64,000 nt of DNA from Leptolyngbya sp. Cla-17 (GTDB lineage Bacteria > Cyanobacteriota > Cyanobacteriia > Leptolyngbyales > Leptolyngbyaceae), in NCBI RefSeq assembly GCF_016807185.1, contig NZ_JAEVYN010000002.1, positions 2,703,367 through 2,767,366 of the forward strand, read 5' to 3'. A program made the translations under genes and the position numbers. A model generated the notes under the pieces. That model did not search any database, was not told where the DNA came from, and saw only the letters and a list, made by a program, of their open reading frames with translations. This document shows, in pieces, positions 16,166-25,781 of the stretch (within the stretch, counting starts at the first letter, position 1; every line of letters starts with the position of its first letter).

Positions 16166-16455
16166 CGATCGCTCCCAACCCGATCTCGCCTCCCATTTGT
16201 CCCCCTACCGATCCCACGTCCCCTCAACAGAGATCGCTAGAAGATTGGCGATCAAAAAGTGGCACAGAACGTGACTCTTACGATCTCGCTACCAAATGAC
16301 ATTGACAGAGTACTGACTAATTAAGTGATCCATAGTCAAAAGTGGAAGGTTCTCAACTTGACTTTGAGCAATCAGGAGACGGTCAAAGGGATCGCGGTGA
16401 TGGTCAGGGAGTGAGGCAATTTGTAGAACGTGTTGCATTTCCACAGGCAGGGTTA

Positions 16456-17608
16456 TACCAAATTAAATTGGAGTAGTTACAGATCAGATAAACTGAGGAA
16501 TGTAGAGGTGAGAGTCTAATCATGGCTGGTGTCAGCGCAATCGTAATTAAAGAAAGTCTCGAGGAGTTAGGCACCCGCTTGCGAACGGTTGAACAGCCGA
16601 TAGTTAAAGAACGATTGCAAGTGTTGTACTGGCTCAAACGAGCGCAAGCACCGAGCATCAGCCAGATCGCGGTTGCAATTGGCAGGCATCGAGGCACGGT
16701 GCAAAAGTGGTTAGCGCTGTATCGAGCACAAGGATTAGAGGCATTGCTGGTGGTCAAGCCAACGCCAGGAGGAGGCAACCGGATGATTCCAATGTGGGCA
16801 GAAGTTGCCTTAGCAAAGCGATTGCAGGAACCGGACAATGGGTTTGACAGCTATGGGGAGGTGCAGCAGTGGCTCTTGGAGAGTTTAGGAATAGAAGCCC
16901 AGTATCATGCGGTCTACCAGATGACCCGTTATCGGCTCAAAGCCAAGCTAAAAGTGGCTCGTCCCCAACAACCTCAAGCAGAACCGAGCACAACGAGAGG
17001 CATTTAAGCAAACCTTGCAGACGACCTCGATTTGTTGAGCCAATACGCTCGGCAAGTGCGCCAGGATAAACGACCTATTCGCTATTTTGCTGGGGATGAG
17101 AGCCGCTTTGGGCTGCATACCATTATCGGGCGTTTGATTACAGCCTTTGGAGTGAAACCCATTGGCTCATGGCAACGGGTGTTCAAAGCATTCTGGCTCT
17201 ATGGCGCTGTGGAACCTGCCACCGGAGAATCCTTTTTCTGGCAGTTCTCCCATGTCGATACCGAGTGCTACCAATGCTTCTTGGATGAGTTCTCCAAGGC
17301 TTACCCCGATAGTCTCAATATCCTGCAAGTGGATAACGGACGGTTCCACAAAGGCAAAGCGTTGATTGTGCCACAGAACATTATCCTGGTGTTCCAACCG
17401 CCTTACTGTCCGGAGTTAAATCCAATTGAGAGGCTATGGGAATATCTCAAGGCGGATCTCAAGTGGGTTTCGTTCAAAACGCTTGACCAACTGCAATCCA
17501 GAGTAGATCAACTCTTATCCCAGTTAACCCCTCAAGTGATTGCTTCTCTCACGGGCTACCCCTTTATCCTCAATGCACTATCTGTCATTGAAACCATTTA
17601 AATTGGTA
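16456..17608 (+). mobile_element. IS630-type element, subtype B copy 1, with TTA duplication
   Basis: Termini TACCAAATTAAATT (16456) and the complement of TACCAATTTAAA (ending 17608) are flanked by TTA at 16453-16455 and 17609-17611. The element is 1153 bp with two transposase frames and is closely related to the copy at 19649-20794. A 3-bp duplication is seen in both copies, unlike the usual TA of IS630. It inactivates vapC. Confidence 0.88.
16522..17601 (+). pseudogene. IS630-family transposase in two pieces
   Basis: The first piece (16522-17007) carries the N-terminal helix-turn-helix region (SISQIAVAIGRHRGTVQKWL) and linker up to MTRYRLKAKLKVARP. The second (TTG at 17032 to 17601) carries the DDE core: YFAGDESRFGLHT, LQVDNGRFHKGKA, and CPELNPIERLWEYLK with the final Glu. 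They are in the same phase but separated by a stop and an apparent indel near 16970-17010, so a contiguous enzyme is not encoded unless recoding occurs. The sister copy is disrupted at the same place. Confidence 0.82.
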
Positions 17609-17827
17609 TTACAAATCGATTAGCGGTAAGACGAGATAGGATATAGGTTTCGGGTGATTCGGGTAACGAAAGTTTGCCTGTACGTTCTTTGATGATGATC
17701 TCCCAAGCACTGACGACGCTGAGGTAAATGATGTTGGCTGGCTCCGCAATTATCGCTTTCGCGGTGGTGGAAAGCTGTGCATCATCAATTACCCACCATA
17801 GGAAAGCGTGGGTGTCTAGGAGCACGT

Positions 17828-18082
17828 TCATGGGTTGGGTAGGTTGGAGCTGAAAAAGTCATTCAGGATAGGGTCTGGAAGAGGGGAGTTAAAGTCGGGT
17901 GAGATCGCGACTTTGCCTTTGTCTTGACCAGAGATGCGCGGTTGGGTGTGAGGTTGAATCGGAACAAGTCGCGCGATCGCAACCCCGTTTTGAGCGAGGA
18001 GGATTTCTTCCCCTGCCTGAACACGACGGAGAAGTTCGGTAAATTGAGCGGTAGTTTCGGGGATGTTGATCGTAGTAATCAT
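17828..18082 (-). CDS. vapB: Phd/YefM-type antitoxin of the vapBC pair
   Basis: The 84-residue protein begins MITTINIPETTAQFTELLRR and continues EEILLAQNGVAIARLVP, the Phd/YefM N-terminal DNA-binding fold. A C-terminal extension (SPDFNSPLPDPILNDFF) would wrap the toxin. Its stop overlaps the vapC start by 4 bases (ATGA at 17828-17831), the standard antitoxin-first coupling. It probably represses its own promoter at about 18090-18120. The cognate toxin is IS-disrupted. Confidence 0.85.
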   Translation of the reverse strand: MITTINIPETTAQFTELLRRVQAGEEILLAQNGVAIARLVPIQPHTQPRISGQDKGKVAISPDFNSPLPDPILNDFFSSNLPNP

Positions 18083-18431
18083 ATGACCAACCTTTTGAAC
18101 AAATTCAATTATAAATTCTGAATGCGATCGCCCTCTTGCCCTTAACTACGATCGTCCCTTCATTCCTGTAATAACCGCGATCTCCTTTCTCCTTTTCAAC
18201 CGCATTGATCTTCAACCCATCTAAAGCAATGACAGGGATGATGGGAGAGTAGAGTGGGCATTGTCAACACCAAATTTTGTCATCAAAAAAACGTAACAAT
18301 GCCTACTGGACAAGATTGTCTCATTTTCGCTTATGTCGCGGTTGAGATGGTGCGTTCTCATCAAGACTTATGCTTTGAGATGAAGGATGGTCTGAAGGAA
18401 GGCACCTTATGAGAGGGGCGATTACATTACT
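18083..18431. other. Intergenic stretch with gene remnants
   Basis: Minus-strand sequence at ~18130-18245 reads as a stop-free fragment (PIIPVIALDGLKINAVEKEK...) without a start or known family. A 37-codon plus-strand frame at 18299-18412 (MPTGQDCLIFAYVAVEMVRS...) contains the 31-bp sequence that recurs inverted at 50294-50324. Neither is a convincing gene. Confidence 0.4.
18336..18366 (+). repeat. 31-bp sequence repeated inverted at 50294-50324
   Basis: The core TTGAGATGGTGCGTTCTCAT, with its flanking bases making 31 identical bases, occurs here on plus and at 50294-50324 on minus. Weaker similarity extends about 40 bases beyond the core. It suggests a shared ancestral fragment flanking eCIS effector genes. 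Confidence 0.75.
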
Positions 18432-19282
18432 TTACGCATGAGCAACATAAATACCCTCAAATCCAGGCAGGCCCAGGTCATCTCGTGCTGTTGCTTCTTG
18501 ATTTTGTACCAATTGCCTGTATGTACAAGATTTAACTTTTCCTTTACCCTTAGGCAGTGGATCGTTTAACGATACCATCGTTCCATCAACTGTCCCATCG
18601 CCATACATACGTGTTACAACACGCACATGTACTCCATCACCCATGGCGCCAATCATGAACAAGGGACCATTTGTTTTAAGCATTTCCCTAAAATCATCCA
18701 CTGTATATGTCTGAGGGGACTCTGGTATCAGACCCCAGACAGAAAAAATAGTTGGATCATCGCAGTTATATCCTTCCTCGTACTGATTCCAGTATCCTGA
18801 TCGAGCAGCCACCTGCAATGGATTTATTGAAATCTTATCTCGCCAACCAACAATCATTGCTGCTGCTGCCGCCCAACAAGACATATCTGTTAGCTGAGGA
18901 ACCATTTGAACTTTGTGACGCACATCAAAACTTTTTTGTCCGGCTTTTTTCCTACCGCTACATTGTATACCCAGTGCGTCAAGGCTTTTTAACCGAGTTG
19001 CGCCCGTCTGCTGCACCACATGGGTTAACTCATGAGCCGTGAGGTCATTCTTTCCGGGAGATTTGCCTGCTCCAAAGTAGATATCCTGCTTATACGTAAA
19101 CGCCTGTGCGCTGAGATCCTTGTTCATTTGAACGGCTTCGCTGCCCATATGCACTCGCACCTGGCTAAAATCTGTACCGAAACGCGGCTCCATGAACGAT
19201 CTCACTTCTTCCGACAACGCACTTCCATCACCTTTACTCGCATTCAGGCGACTCTCCAAATTGGGTTGAGCTTGAGTGGGGG
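18432..19282 (-). pseudogene. eCIS effector 3' part: DUF4157 domain plus papain-like cysteine protease
   Basis: The open part encodes a DUF4157 (eCIS-core) domain with NDLTAHELTHVVQQ (~71-84) and RVHMGSEAVQMN. A papain-like fold of the AvrRpt2/C39 kind follows: Cys128 in LTDMSCWAAAAAMIV, His211 in DGVHVRVVTRMYG and Asn232 in VSLNDPLP. Catalytic residues look intact. The 5' part of the gene lies at 21487-22144, separated by an IS. The last in-frame codons before the IS read PTQAQPNLESRLNAS, matching the intact paralog at 22495-25650. In its active form this would be injected to cut target-cell proteins. ATG 19259 is the first start left and would yield a protein lacking the N-terminal loading module. 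Confidence 0.8.
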
Positions 19283-19648
19283 TATAGCGCTACGCATGAA
19301 TGTTGGAACACTGATTGAACGCAGCATCGACACACTCACGAAAGCTATCAAACTCATCCCACCGTTGCCTCATCCAATTCTTAAGCACAAACCACCAATG
19401 CTCAATCTGATTGAAGTCAGGAGAGTAGGCAGGCAGATACCAAAGCTCACAGTCAGCCGCTGCTACCCTGTCCTCAATGCTTTGAGAATGGTGAAAACTA
19501 GCATTATCGATGACGATGACATCTCCTGGCTGCAGTTGCGGTAATAGACACTCCTCTAACCACACCTCAAACAAATCCCGGTTACACGAGCCGATAAACG
19601 TCAGCGGTGCAAAAAGCTTCCCCTGTTTAAGTGCCGCAATCCAACTGA

Positions 19649-20794
19649 TACCAATTTAAATTGAGTAAGCGGCAAATGGACTAGACTGAGCGGAGTTGTT
19701 TGGAGAGTCTAGTCATGGCAGGTGTAACGTCAATAGACGTGAAAGAAAGTTTGGATGACTTAGCTCAACAGTTGCGGCAAGCCGAAACGCCAAGCGCTAA
19801 AGAACGATTGCAAGTGCTCTACTGGTTGAAACAAGAGAATGCGCCGAGCATTAGTGCGATTGCCAAAGCGGTCGGGAAACATCGAAACACGGTGCAAAGC
19901 TGGCTATTGATGTATCGCACTGGAGGAGTGGGGGCGATGCTAGAAATCAAGAAATCGCCGGGGGGAGTGCGAGTGATACCCCAATGGGCAGAGGATGCTT
20001 TGGCAAAGCGGTTACGACAGAGACACGGCTTTCAAAGTTATGGAGCAGTACAACAGTGGTTGGCAGAAACCTTGGGAGTAGAAGCGGAGTATCACGCGGT
20101 CTACCAAATGACCCGCTATCGGCTCAAAGCCAAGCTAAAGGTTGCTCGTCCTCAAAATTGCCAGCAGGATAGTGAACAGCGATCTGCTTTTAAGCAAACC
20201 TCAAGGGCGACCTCAGCTTGCTGAGTCAGTATGCTCGCCACCGGGGGCAGGATGAACGTCCCATTCGCTATTTTGCTCAGGATGAGAGTCGTTTTGGACT
20301 GCATACTCTGATGGGACGATTGATCACGGCGTGTGGCATCAAACCGATTGGGCAGTGGCAGTGGTTGTTCAAAGCGTTCTGGCTCTACGGGGCGGTTGAA
20401 CCTGCCACGGGAGAGTCCTTTTTTCTGCAATTTTCTCATGTTGATACCGAGTGTTATCAACGATTCTTGAATGAATTTTCCAACGCTTATCCGGATAGTC
20501 TGAACGTCTTGCAAGTGGATAACGGGCGGTTTCACAAGGGTAAAGCGTTGGTGGTGCCAGAGAACATCATCTTGTTATTCCAACCGCCTTACTGCCCTGA
20601 GCTAAATCCTATTGAGAGGTTGTGGGAACATCTCAAGGCAAGTTTGAAGTGGGCTGCGTTCAAAACGCTCGACCAACTACAAGTCAAAATCGATCAACTC
20701 CTGGCTGAGTTAACACCACAAGTAATTGCTTCTCTCACAGGTTATTCCTTTATCCTGGATGCCCTATCTGCCTTGAATACTGTTTAAATTGGTA
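19649..20794 (+). mobile_element. IS630-type element, subtype B copy 2, with TGA duplication
   Basis: Termini TACCAATTTAAATTG (19649) and GTTTAAATTGGTA (ending 20794) match copy 1 at 16456-17608. TGA is duplicated at 19646-19648 and 20795-20797. The 1146-bp element inserted into the subtype C IS, giving the second nested-IS arrangement in the window. Confidence 0.88.
19700..20787 (+). CDS. IS630-family transposase in two overlapping frames
   Basis: Frame 1 (19700-20224) carries the helix-turn-helix (SISAIAKAVGKHRNTVQSWL) and linker. Frame 2 (TTG at 20218 to 20787) carries YFAQDESRFGLHT, LQVDNGRFHKGKA and CPELNPIERLWEHL, the DDE core. They overlap by 7 bases around TTGCTGAGTC, so a frameshift could in principle join them; alternatively both subtype B copies descend from an already mutated source. 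About 80% of residues match copy 1. Confidence 0.75.
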
Positions 20795-21486
20795 TGACTC
20801 TCTCGGTGCGTTTGCCCGACTTGAGGGCATGAAAGCGGTGTCCAATCTCGCAGTAGCCATAGGGATACTCGTCTCGATTATCAACGCCTGCTTCGTCGAC
20901 ATAAACCATCTGAGCCGCTGTCTTGGTCTTCAATCGCGCTTGAAACTCTTGGCGCTTAAGCTCATCTCGCTCTTGATACCCGTACGTCTTTTTTTTCGAC
21001 TGATTCCCAGCTTTTGCAACGCATCACTGATGTTTTGTTGCGTCACACCCTCTCCCCATAAAGTTGCCATTTGCCCTTGGGTCTTGCCGCCATGCTCTTG
21101 CACAAACTCCCTAAACCGTTGCCAATCGGTGATTTTATGTCTACACCCCTGCTGATAGTTGCGTATGGCTCCACACTTCCCGGTTTGGGCTTCTCGTTTG
21201 AGCCACTGGTCTAAGGTATTGCGGCTGATATAGCAACGGACGGAAGACTTAGGACAAGGGTCAATTCACAAAGCTCACGGGTGTTGATGTTCATCACCAA
21301 TCTGTCCTAACACACCCGGCGACAGCTATATTTAACATCCGGCTGACTTCGGTTTTACGGTCTCCTCGTTTGACTGCTGCAATTGCTTTCTGACGAAGGT
21401 CGTCACTGTAGGGGGCTGGCATAAAAGGTCATTGATATTCTTTGCAATCTTAACTATACGTCCTCATAAGATTTCGTAGTGCTATA

Positions 21487-22144
21487 CGACATGGGAGCGG
21501 CGTACCCGTTCATCCCCTTCACACGCCTCATATTTGGCTTGAACGGTTTCCTCCTCCAACTCCTGACACTGTCGGCGTAATTGTCTCAACCAAGGGGTTT
21601 GCCTGGATTTCTTCCTCGTCGGTTCGACGTTGCACATTGGGAGTGGCAGGAGGAGCCATGCTCATCACTTGTTGGGCAACCCGGTCAGCTTCCTGCTCGT
21701 ACACATCGTTCGGCGCACCGACGGTCAGCTTCGTTTGCACCGGATTCATCTGCACCGGGGAACGTTGTGGCACGTGAGTGAACACATCGACTGGCAAAAA
21801 ATGGGGAAGGATTGCCGTGGGGAGGCAACAGGTTTGAGCTGTAATGGGTTGTCGTTAGATGGCTGTGGATTGTCGGGCGGTGCGTGAGTTGTTGTCTCTG
21901 GCTCGATCGCGCGATCAAGTAACTCATCTTGCGGTTCATCAACGTGTCCAGCGTTCAGCTTCAGTTGCACCGGGGAGCGCTGTGGCGCGTGAGAAAATAA
22001 ATCGACATGGGAAAAATCGTGAACGGGCAGCGGTGACGGCTCAACCTGCGGCTTACCCCAACCGGGCGGCTGAACTTGGGCAGTCGGTAAGGGTGATGCT
22101 TCGTGAGTTGGACGCGATTGCTGGGAGTGTTCATGCCTGATCAC
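21487..22144 (-). pseudogene. eCIS effector 5' part (loading module and start of DUF4157), frameshifted
   Basis: From ATG 22144 the sequence encodes the shared effector N-terminus (QPPGWGKPQVEPSPLPVHDF, SHVDLFSHAPQRSPVQLKL). It shifts frame near 21797 and resumes with KLTVGAPNDVYEQEADRVAQ; a further shift near 21555 precedes QAKYEACEGDE. It is nearly identical in DNA to the 5' end of the intact effector gene at 25650, indicating duplication. Together with 18432-19282 it forms one dead effector gene interrupted by the subtype C IS. Confidence 0.8.
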
Positions 22145-22494
22145 CAGGTGTAGCGGGACAGCATAACCTCTCGTGGCTCGATCTTGGGGGATCTCGCCCT
22201 AAACTGACAACTTGACTAAAGTTAGCGATCGTGTTGATCTGGCGATTGTTCCTTTCATCTTTCTCTAATCAATGGAGTTAGGGCATTACTTCGTTAACGC
22301 GATCACTCAGACGATCGGAGATCGCCCACTTCCCTTTTCAACAGCGATCGCACGACGAGAGTGGCGATTGCACTATCAAAGCCCGTGGACGTTGGGTTTC
22401 ATGTCTCAATCCACCAACACGATCAGAGATCGCACTCCTGCTGTGCGATTCTACCCTGGCTGTACTGGCGAGCGGTGAAGATGGACCGTCGCGC
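22145..22494. other. Intergenic region rich in HIP1-type octamers
   Basis: 350 bp upstream of the effector pseudogene and downstream of the intact effector contain many CGATCG/GCGATCGC cores and no supported gene. No promoter or terminator stands out. Confidence 0.4.
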
Positions 22495-25400
22495 TTAGCT
22501 CTGCCCCGGCCCCTTCCAGCGCAGCTCAAAGTGCATCGAATCCGGCGTAGACCACGTGGCCCCCAGGTTGAAACCGTGCTTGGCCATACTCTTGACAAAG
22601 TTGACATCGAAGGCGCCTTTGCCAGTCCCCGGCTTGCCACGCAGCGTGAAGAAGCCCTGGTCAACCAACTGCGTCAACGGCGGGTTCGAGACGGCTTTGT
22701 CAGCGGTGGCGCCAAAGACAAACGATGGGTTGCCGGTGAGTGCACCCTGCAACGTGCTCACCCGGTCCAGCCATTTCTTCTGCACCAACGCCGCCTGGCG
22801 CTGATTCACCAGGTTGAGCAGGCGATTCAGCTCTGCCACAGCCGCCGCATCATCCGCCAGCGGGTGTACGGCTTCTGCGAGCAGCTTACGCGCTTCGGCA
22901 ATCAACTTATCCACCTGCGTACCCTGCCCCTTCTTGAGCGTGGCACCGAGCTTGTCCTGCAAAGTCTGCATACGCTTCGCCAACCCCTGGACTGCGGTGA
23001 TGGCGGCCGTGAGTTTCTTATCGGAGGGCAGGTCGGCTGGATTCAATCCCACGTCTGTAATCTTTTTTTCCGTGGTCTTACGTTGCGTCTCCACCTTGTC
23101 CAACCACGGCTTAATCACCTTTAGCAACTCGGCCAGGACCGCCTGTTTTTCCTCTTCATTCTTAGCAGCAATCGCCGCAAACCACTTCTCACGCAGCTCT
23201 TGCAGCTTGGGAGCCAGATCAACGACCTCTTTCTTGTCATTGGTGGTGGTGAGGCTGGCGCGGAAATCTTCGGAAGTCTTACTTAGAGTCTCGACCCCTT
23301 TCCCAATGTTATCAAGCCACTCTTTGACTTTGGGGTCGGCCTCCAGCTTGGCTTTTTCCTCATCCGTGCCACCGGTAAAGGTCTCACCGACTTGACGGGT
23401 ATCCAGCCCCTTCGGCGTTTCGTAGCTCAGTGAAGCCGAGCCGCCGGTGACGATCTGAATCATGTCAAGAATACGCTGGTCTTTGAGATGGGGAGTCTGG
23501 TAGGCATTGTAGTCAACCGCATAGCCAATGTTGTGCAGGTTTCCCAACCCCTGCTTGCCGGATAGCTTACACTCCGCGCGCGGCCAACCCACACCGCCGC
23601 TGGTCGGCATCGCGTCGCCAAGCTCAGCCTGCACCGCCTCCAGCCGAGTAGCTGCCTTGTCGTGAAGCCACGTCGTTGCCCCCTTGACGTTGGCCTTGCG
23701 CATCCTGGCAAAATGCGCCACGGTGTTTTCATCCGTGCCAAAGTAAGCGCGCATCTCCTGGAAAAACGCCGCACGCTGTTCCGGCAGGTTCAAGAACTTG
23801 ATCTGCTTGACAAAGTCCGGCAGCCTGGCATCGAAGGCCTCCATAGCCGATTTTAGGACCACCGTGCCTTTGCGGGCAGTGAAGCCGCCGAACGCGGCTT
23901 CACTGCCCGCAAAGGCGTAACGTTGCACACTGGCATCACCGGGTGTGGTCGTCGTGGATGCGCCGGTCTTCGCTGGTGGCTCAATCCAGACCGTTGCATC
24001 CAGGGTAGTCATCGCCTCCGTTATCTCACACTCGGTAAAGGTTAGCCTGATCTTTTCATTTTCAAAGCGCCCAGAGACCTGGAAGGGCAACGACTGTTCG
24101 GCACCCGCGGCCAGCTCAAGCGTCAGCGTCTGGCCGCCCAGCACCATTTCGATCTTTTTGGGGTCGCCGGTTGGCTTGGTCGCATCGAAGGCCGTCTTGG
24201 CCACTTCGCGTACGCGCGCCTTCAGGTCGGCATCCTTCCTTGGCATCTCTTCGTTAGTCAACAAGCCCTTGCCACGGATGGCCATACGCCCGGTGATATA
24301 GACCCTGAGCGTTCCTAAGGCTACCGAGGAAGTGCGAAAGACAACGGTATCACTCGGCCCGATGGGAATAGTTATGTTACGGGGCTTGGAGGGGGTGTTT
24401 TTCTGCCGCTGCACCGTCAAAGGCATTGCTGCCCTGTCCACCTGTCTTTCCTGCACGCTGAACGATTTCGCTTGAAGCTCCCCGATCCCGCCCTGTTGAA
24501 CCACATGCGTCAATCCGTGGGCCAGCAAACGCCGGACTTCATTCGTCCCCGGTTCGAACCCACCCAACGATCTCACCTTATCCGGTAATGGGCTATCCCC
24601 TCCTTTGTTGGCATTCAACCTACCATCCAAATCAGCTTGGACTTGAGGAACTCCGTTATACGATCGCTGCGCCTCTTGTTCATATTGGTCATTGGGTTGC
24701 CCGACAGTCAGCTTTTGCCGAACTCCACTCGTCTGCTGCACCACATGGGTCAACTCATGGGCAGTCAACTCATCCTTCGCAGGAGCCTTCCCTGACCCAA
24801 AGTAAACATCTTGCTTGTGGGTAAATGCCTGAGCATTCAAATCCCGGTTCATTTGCGCGGCTTCGCTGCCTGTGTGGACTCGCACTTGGCTGAAGTCGGC
24901 ACCAAAGCGGGGTTCCATGAACGATCGCACCTCATCCGGCAAGGCATTTCCTCCACCCTGACTCGCATTCAGCCGATTCTCTAAGTCTGGCTGGGCTTGA
25001 GCAGGGCTATCGCCAAAGCGCTGGATCGGTTCTTCTGCTTGACAATCCTCACACTTCGCCTGAATGGGTTCGTCTTCCTCTGCTTCCTGGCGCTGAACGA
25101 GCGGCGTAATTGTCTCAACCAAGGGTTTTGTCTGGATTTCTTCCTCGTCGGTTCGGCGTTGCACATGGGGAGTGGCGGGCGGAGCCATGCTCATCACTTG
25201 TTGGGCAACGCGGTCTGCTTCTTGCTCGTACACATCATTCGGCGCACCGACCGTCAGCTTCATCTGCACTGGGGAACGTTGCGGCGCGTGCGTGAACACA
25301 TCGACTGGCAAAAAATGGGGGAAGGATTGCCGTGAGGAGCCAACGGATTTTGGCTGTAATGGGTTGCCGTTGGGTGGCTGTGGATTGTCGGGTGGTGCGT

Positions 25401-25650
25401 GAGTTGTCGTCTCTGGCTCGATCGCGCGATCTGTCAACTCATCTTGCGGTTTATCAACCTGTTCAGTGGTCAACTTCAGTTGCACCGGAGAGTGCTGTGG
25501 CGCGTGGGAAAATAAATCGACGTGGGAAAAATCGTGAACGGGCAACGGTGACGGCTCAACCTGCGGCTCACCCCAGCCGGGCGGCTGAATTTGGGCAGTC
25601 GGTAAGAGGGATGATTCGTGAGTTGGACGCGATAGCTGGGAGTGTTTCAT
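22495..25650 (-). CDS. eCIS effector: DUF4157 module with C-terminal M15-type peptidase
   Basis: 1051 residues. The N-terminus (1-~100) carries the shared loading module with HDFSHVDLFSHAP. A first DUF4157 domain follows (KLTVGAPNDVYEQEADRVAQ ... DELTAHELTHVVQQ), then a second, degenerate one in which HELTH is HGLTH. A beta-rich middle (~430-590) precedes an M15-like zinc peptidase: HNIGYAVD (His706, Asp713) and MHFELRW (His1040) supply the H-x6-D and HxE ligands. An unusually long helical insertion (~740-1010) separates the two halves. M15 enzymes cleave peptidoglycan stem peptides, so a wall-cleaving payload is likely. It lies last in the minus-strand eCIS arm, 131 bp after the ATPase. Confidence 0.82.
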   Translation of the reverse strand: MKHSQLSRPTHESSLLPTAQIQPPGWGEPQVEPSPLPVHDFSHVDLFSHAPQHSPVQLKLTTEQVDKPQDELTDRAIEPETTTHAPPDNPQPPNGNPLQPKSVGSSRQSFPHFLPVDVFTHAPQRSPVQMKLTVGAPNDVYEQEADRVAQQVMSMAPPATPHVQRRTDEEEIQTKPLVETITPLVQRQEAEEDEPIQAKCEDCQAEEPIQRFGDSPAQAQPDLENRLNASQGGGNALPDEVRSFMEPRFGADFSQVRVHTGSEAAQMNRDLNAQAFTHKQDVYFGSGKAPAKDELTAHELTHVVQQTSGVRQKLTVGQPNDQYEQEAQRSYNGVPQVQADLDGRLNANKGGDSPLPDKVRSLGGFEPGTNEVRRLLAHGLTHVVQQGGIGELQAKSFSVQERQVDRAAMPLTVQRQKNTPSKPRNITIPIGPSDTVVFRTSSVALGTLRVYITGRMAIRGKGLLTNEEMPRKDADLKARVREVAKTAFDATKPTGDPKKIEMVLGGQTLTLELAAGAEQSLPFQVSGRFENEKIRLTFTECEITEAMTTLDATVWIEPPAKTGASTTTTPGDASVQRYAFAGSEAAFGGFTARKGTVVLKSAMEAFDARLPDFVKQIKFLNLPEQRAAFFQEMRAYFGTDENTVAHFARMRKANVKGATTWLHDKAATRLEAVQAELGDAMPTSGGVGWPRAECKLSGKQGLGNLHNIGYAVDYNAYQTPHLKDQRILDMIQIVTGGSASLSYETPKGLDTRQVGETFTGGTDEEKAKLEADPKVKEWLDNIGKGVETLSKTSEDFRASLTTTNDKKEVVDLAPKLQELREKWFAAIAAKNEEEKQAVLAELLKVIKPWLDKVETQRKTTEKKITDVGLNPADLPSDKKLTAAITAVQGLAKRMQTLQDKLGATLKKGQGTQVDKLIAEARKLLAEAVHPLADDAAAVAELNRLLNLVNQRQAALVQKKWLDRVSTLQGALTGNPSFVFGATADKAVSNPPLTQLVDQGFFTLRGKPGTGKGAFDVNFVKSMAKHGFNLGATWSTPDSMHFELRWKGPGQS

Positions 25651-25781
25651 GCCTGATTACCCAGTGTAACGGAACAGCATAACCTCTCGTGGCTTTATGG
25701 TGAGAGATCTCGCCCAAACTGGCAACTGACCAAAGTTATCGATCGTGTTGAGCCTACAAGCATCATCTCGTCTCCAATCTA

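Larger units (their letters stand above)
16289..17831 (-). pseudogene. vapC: VapC-type PIN-domain toxin split by an IS630-type element
   Basis: The 5' part (17609-17831) encodes MNVLLDTHAFLWWVIDD..., including the first PIN acidic residue (Asp6) and SVVSAWEI with Glu. The 3' part (16289-16455) encodes LPVEMQHVLQIASLPDHHRD followed by PFDRLLIAQSQ and LLTMD, with the remaining acidic residues. Deleting the IS (16456-17608) and one copy of the TTA duplication restores one continuous frame of about 130 residues (NRFV-T-LPVE). PIN toxins are ribonucleases neutralised by a partner antitoxin. The toxin is now inactive, which would relieve addiction to the vapB gene. Confidence 0.9.
19290..21422 (-). 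pseudogene. IS630-family transposase (subtype C), fragmented
   Basis: The N-terminal part (MPAPYSDDLRQKAIAAVKRG..., helix-turn-helix) is encoded from 21422 downward. The C-terminal part at 19290-19574 holds VIVIDNASFHHSQ (second Asp) and SPDFNQIEHWWFVLKNW (final Glu). Between them lie frameshifts and the subtype B element (19649-20794), whose 3-bp TGA duplication marks the break. Non-functional. Confidence 0.8.
19285..21484 (-). mobile_element. IS630-type element, subtype C, interrupted by a subtype B copy
   Basis: Termini TAGCGCTACG (19285) and CGTAGTGCTA (ending 21484) are inverted repeats flanked by TA (19283-19284, 21485-21486). Without the nested element its length is about 1.05 kb. It splits the DUF4157-protease effector gene. 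The transposase runs on the minus strand from ATG 21420-21422 to ~19290. Its 5' half also has stops and a short unexplained insertion (~21240-21310), so it is an old, dead copy. Confidence 0.8.

Noticed and set aside
18432..19259. The HExxH of DUF4157 as an active metalloprotease
   Set aside because: The motif is part of the shared eCIS-core domain in all effectors, and one copy is HGLTH, so it more likely marks packaging than catalysis.
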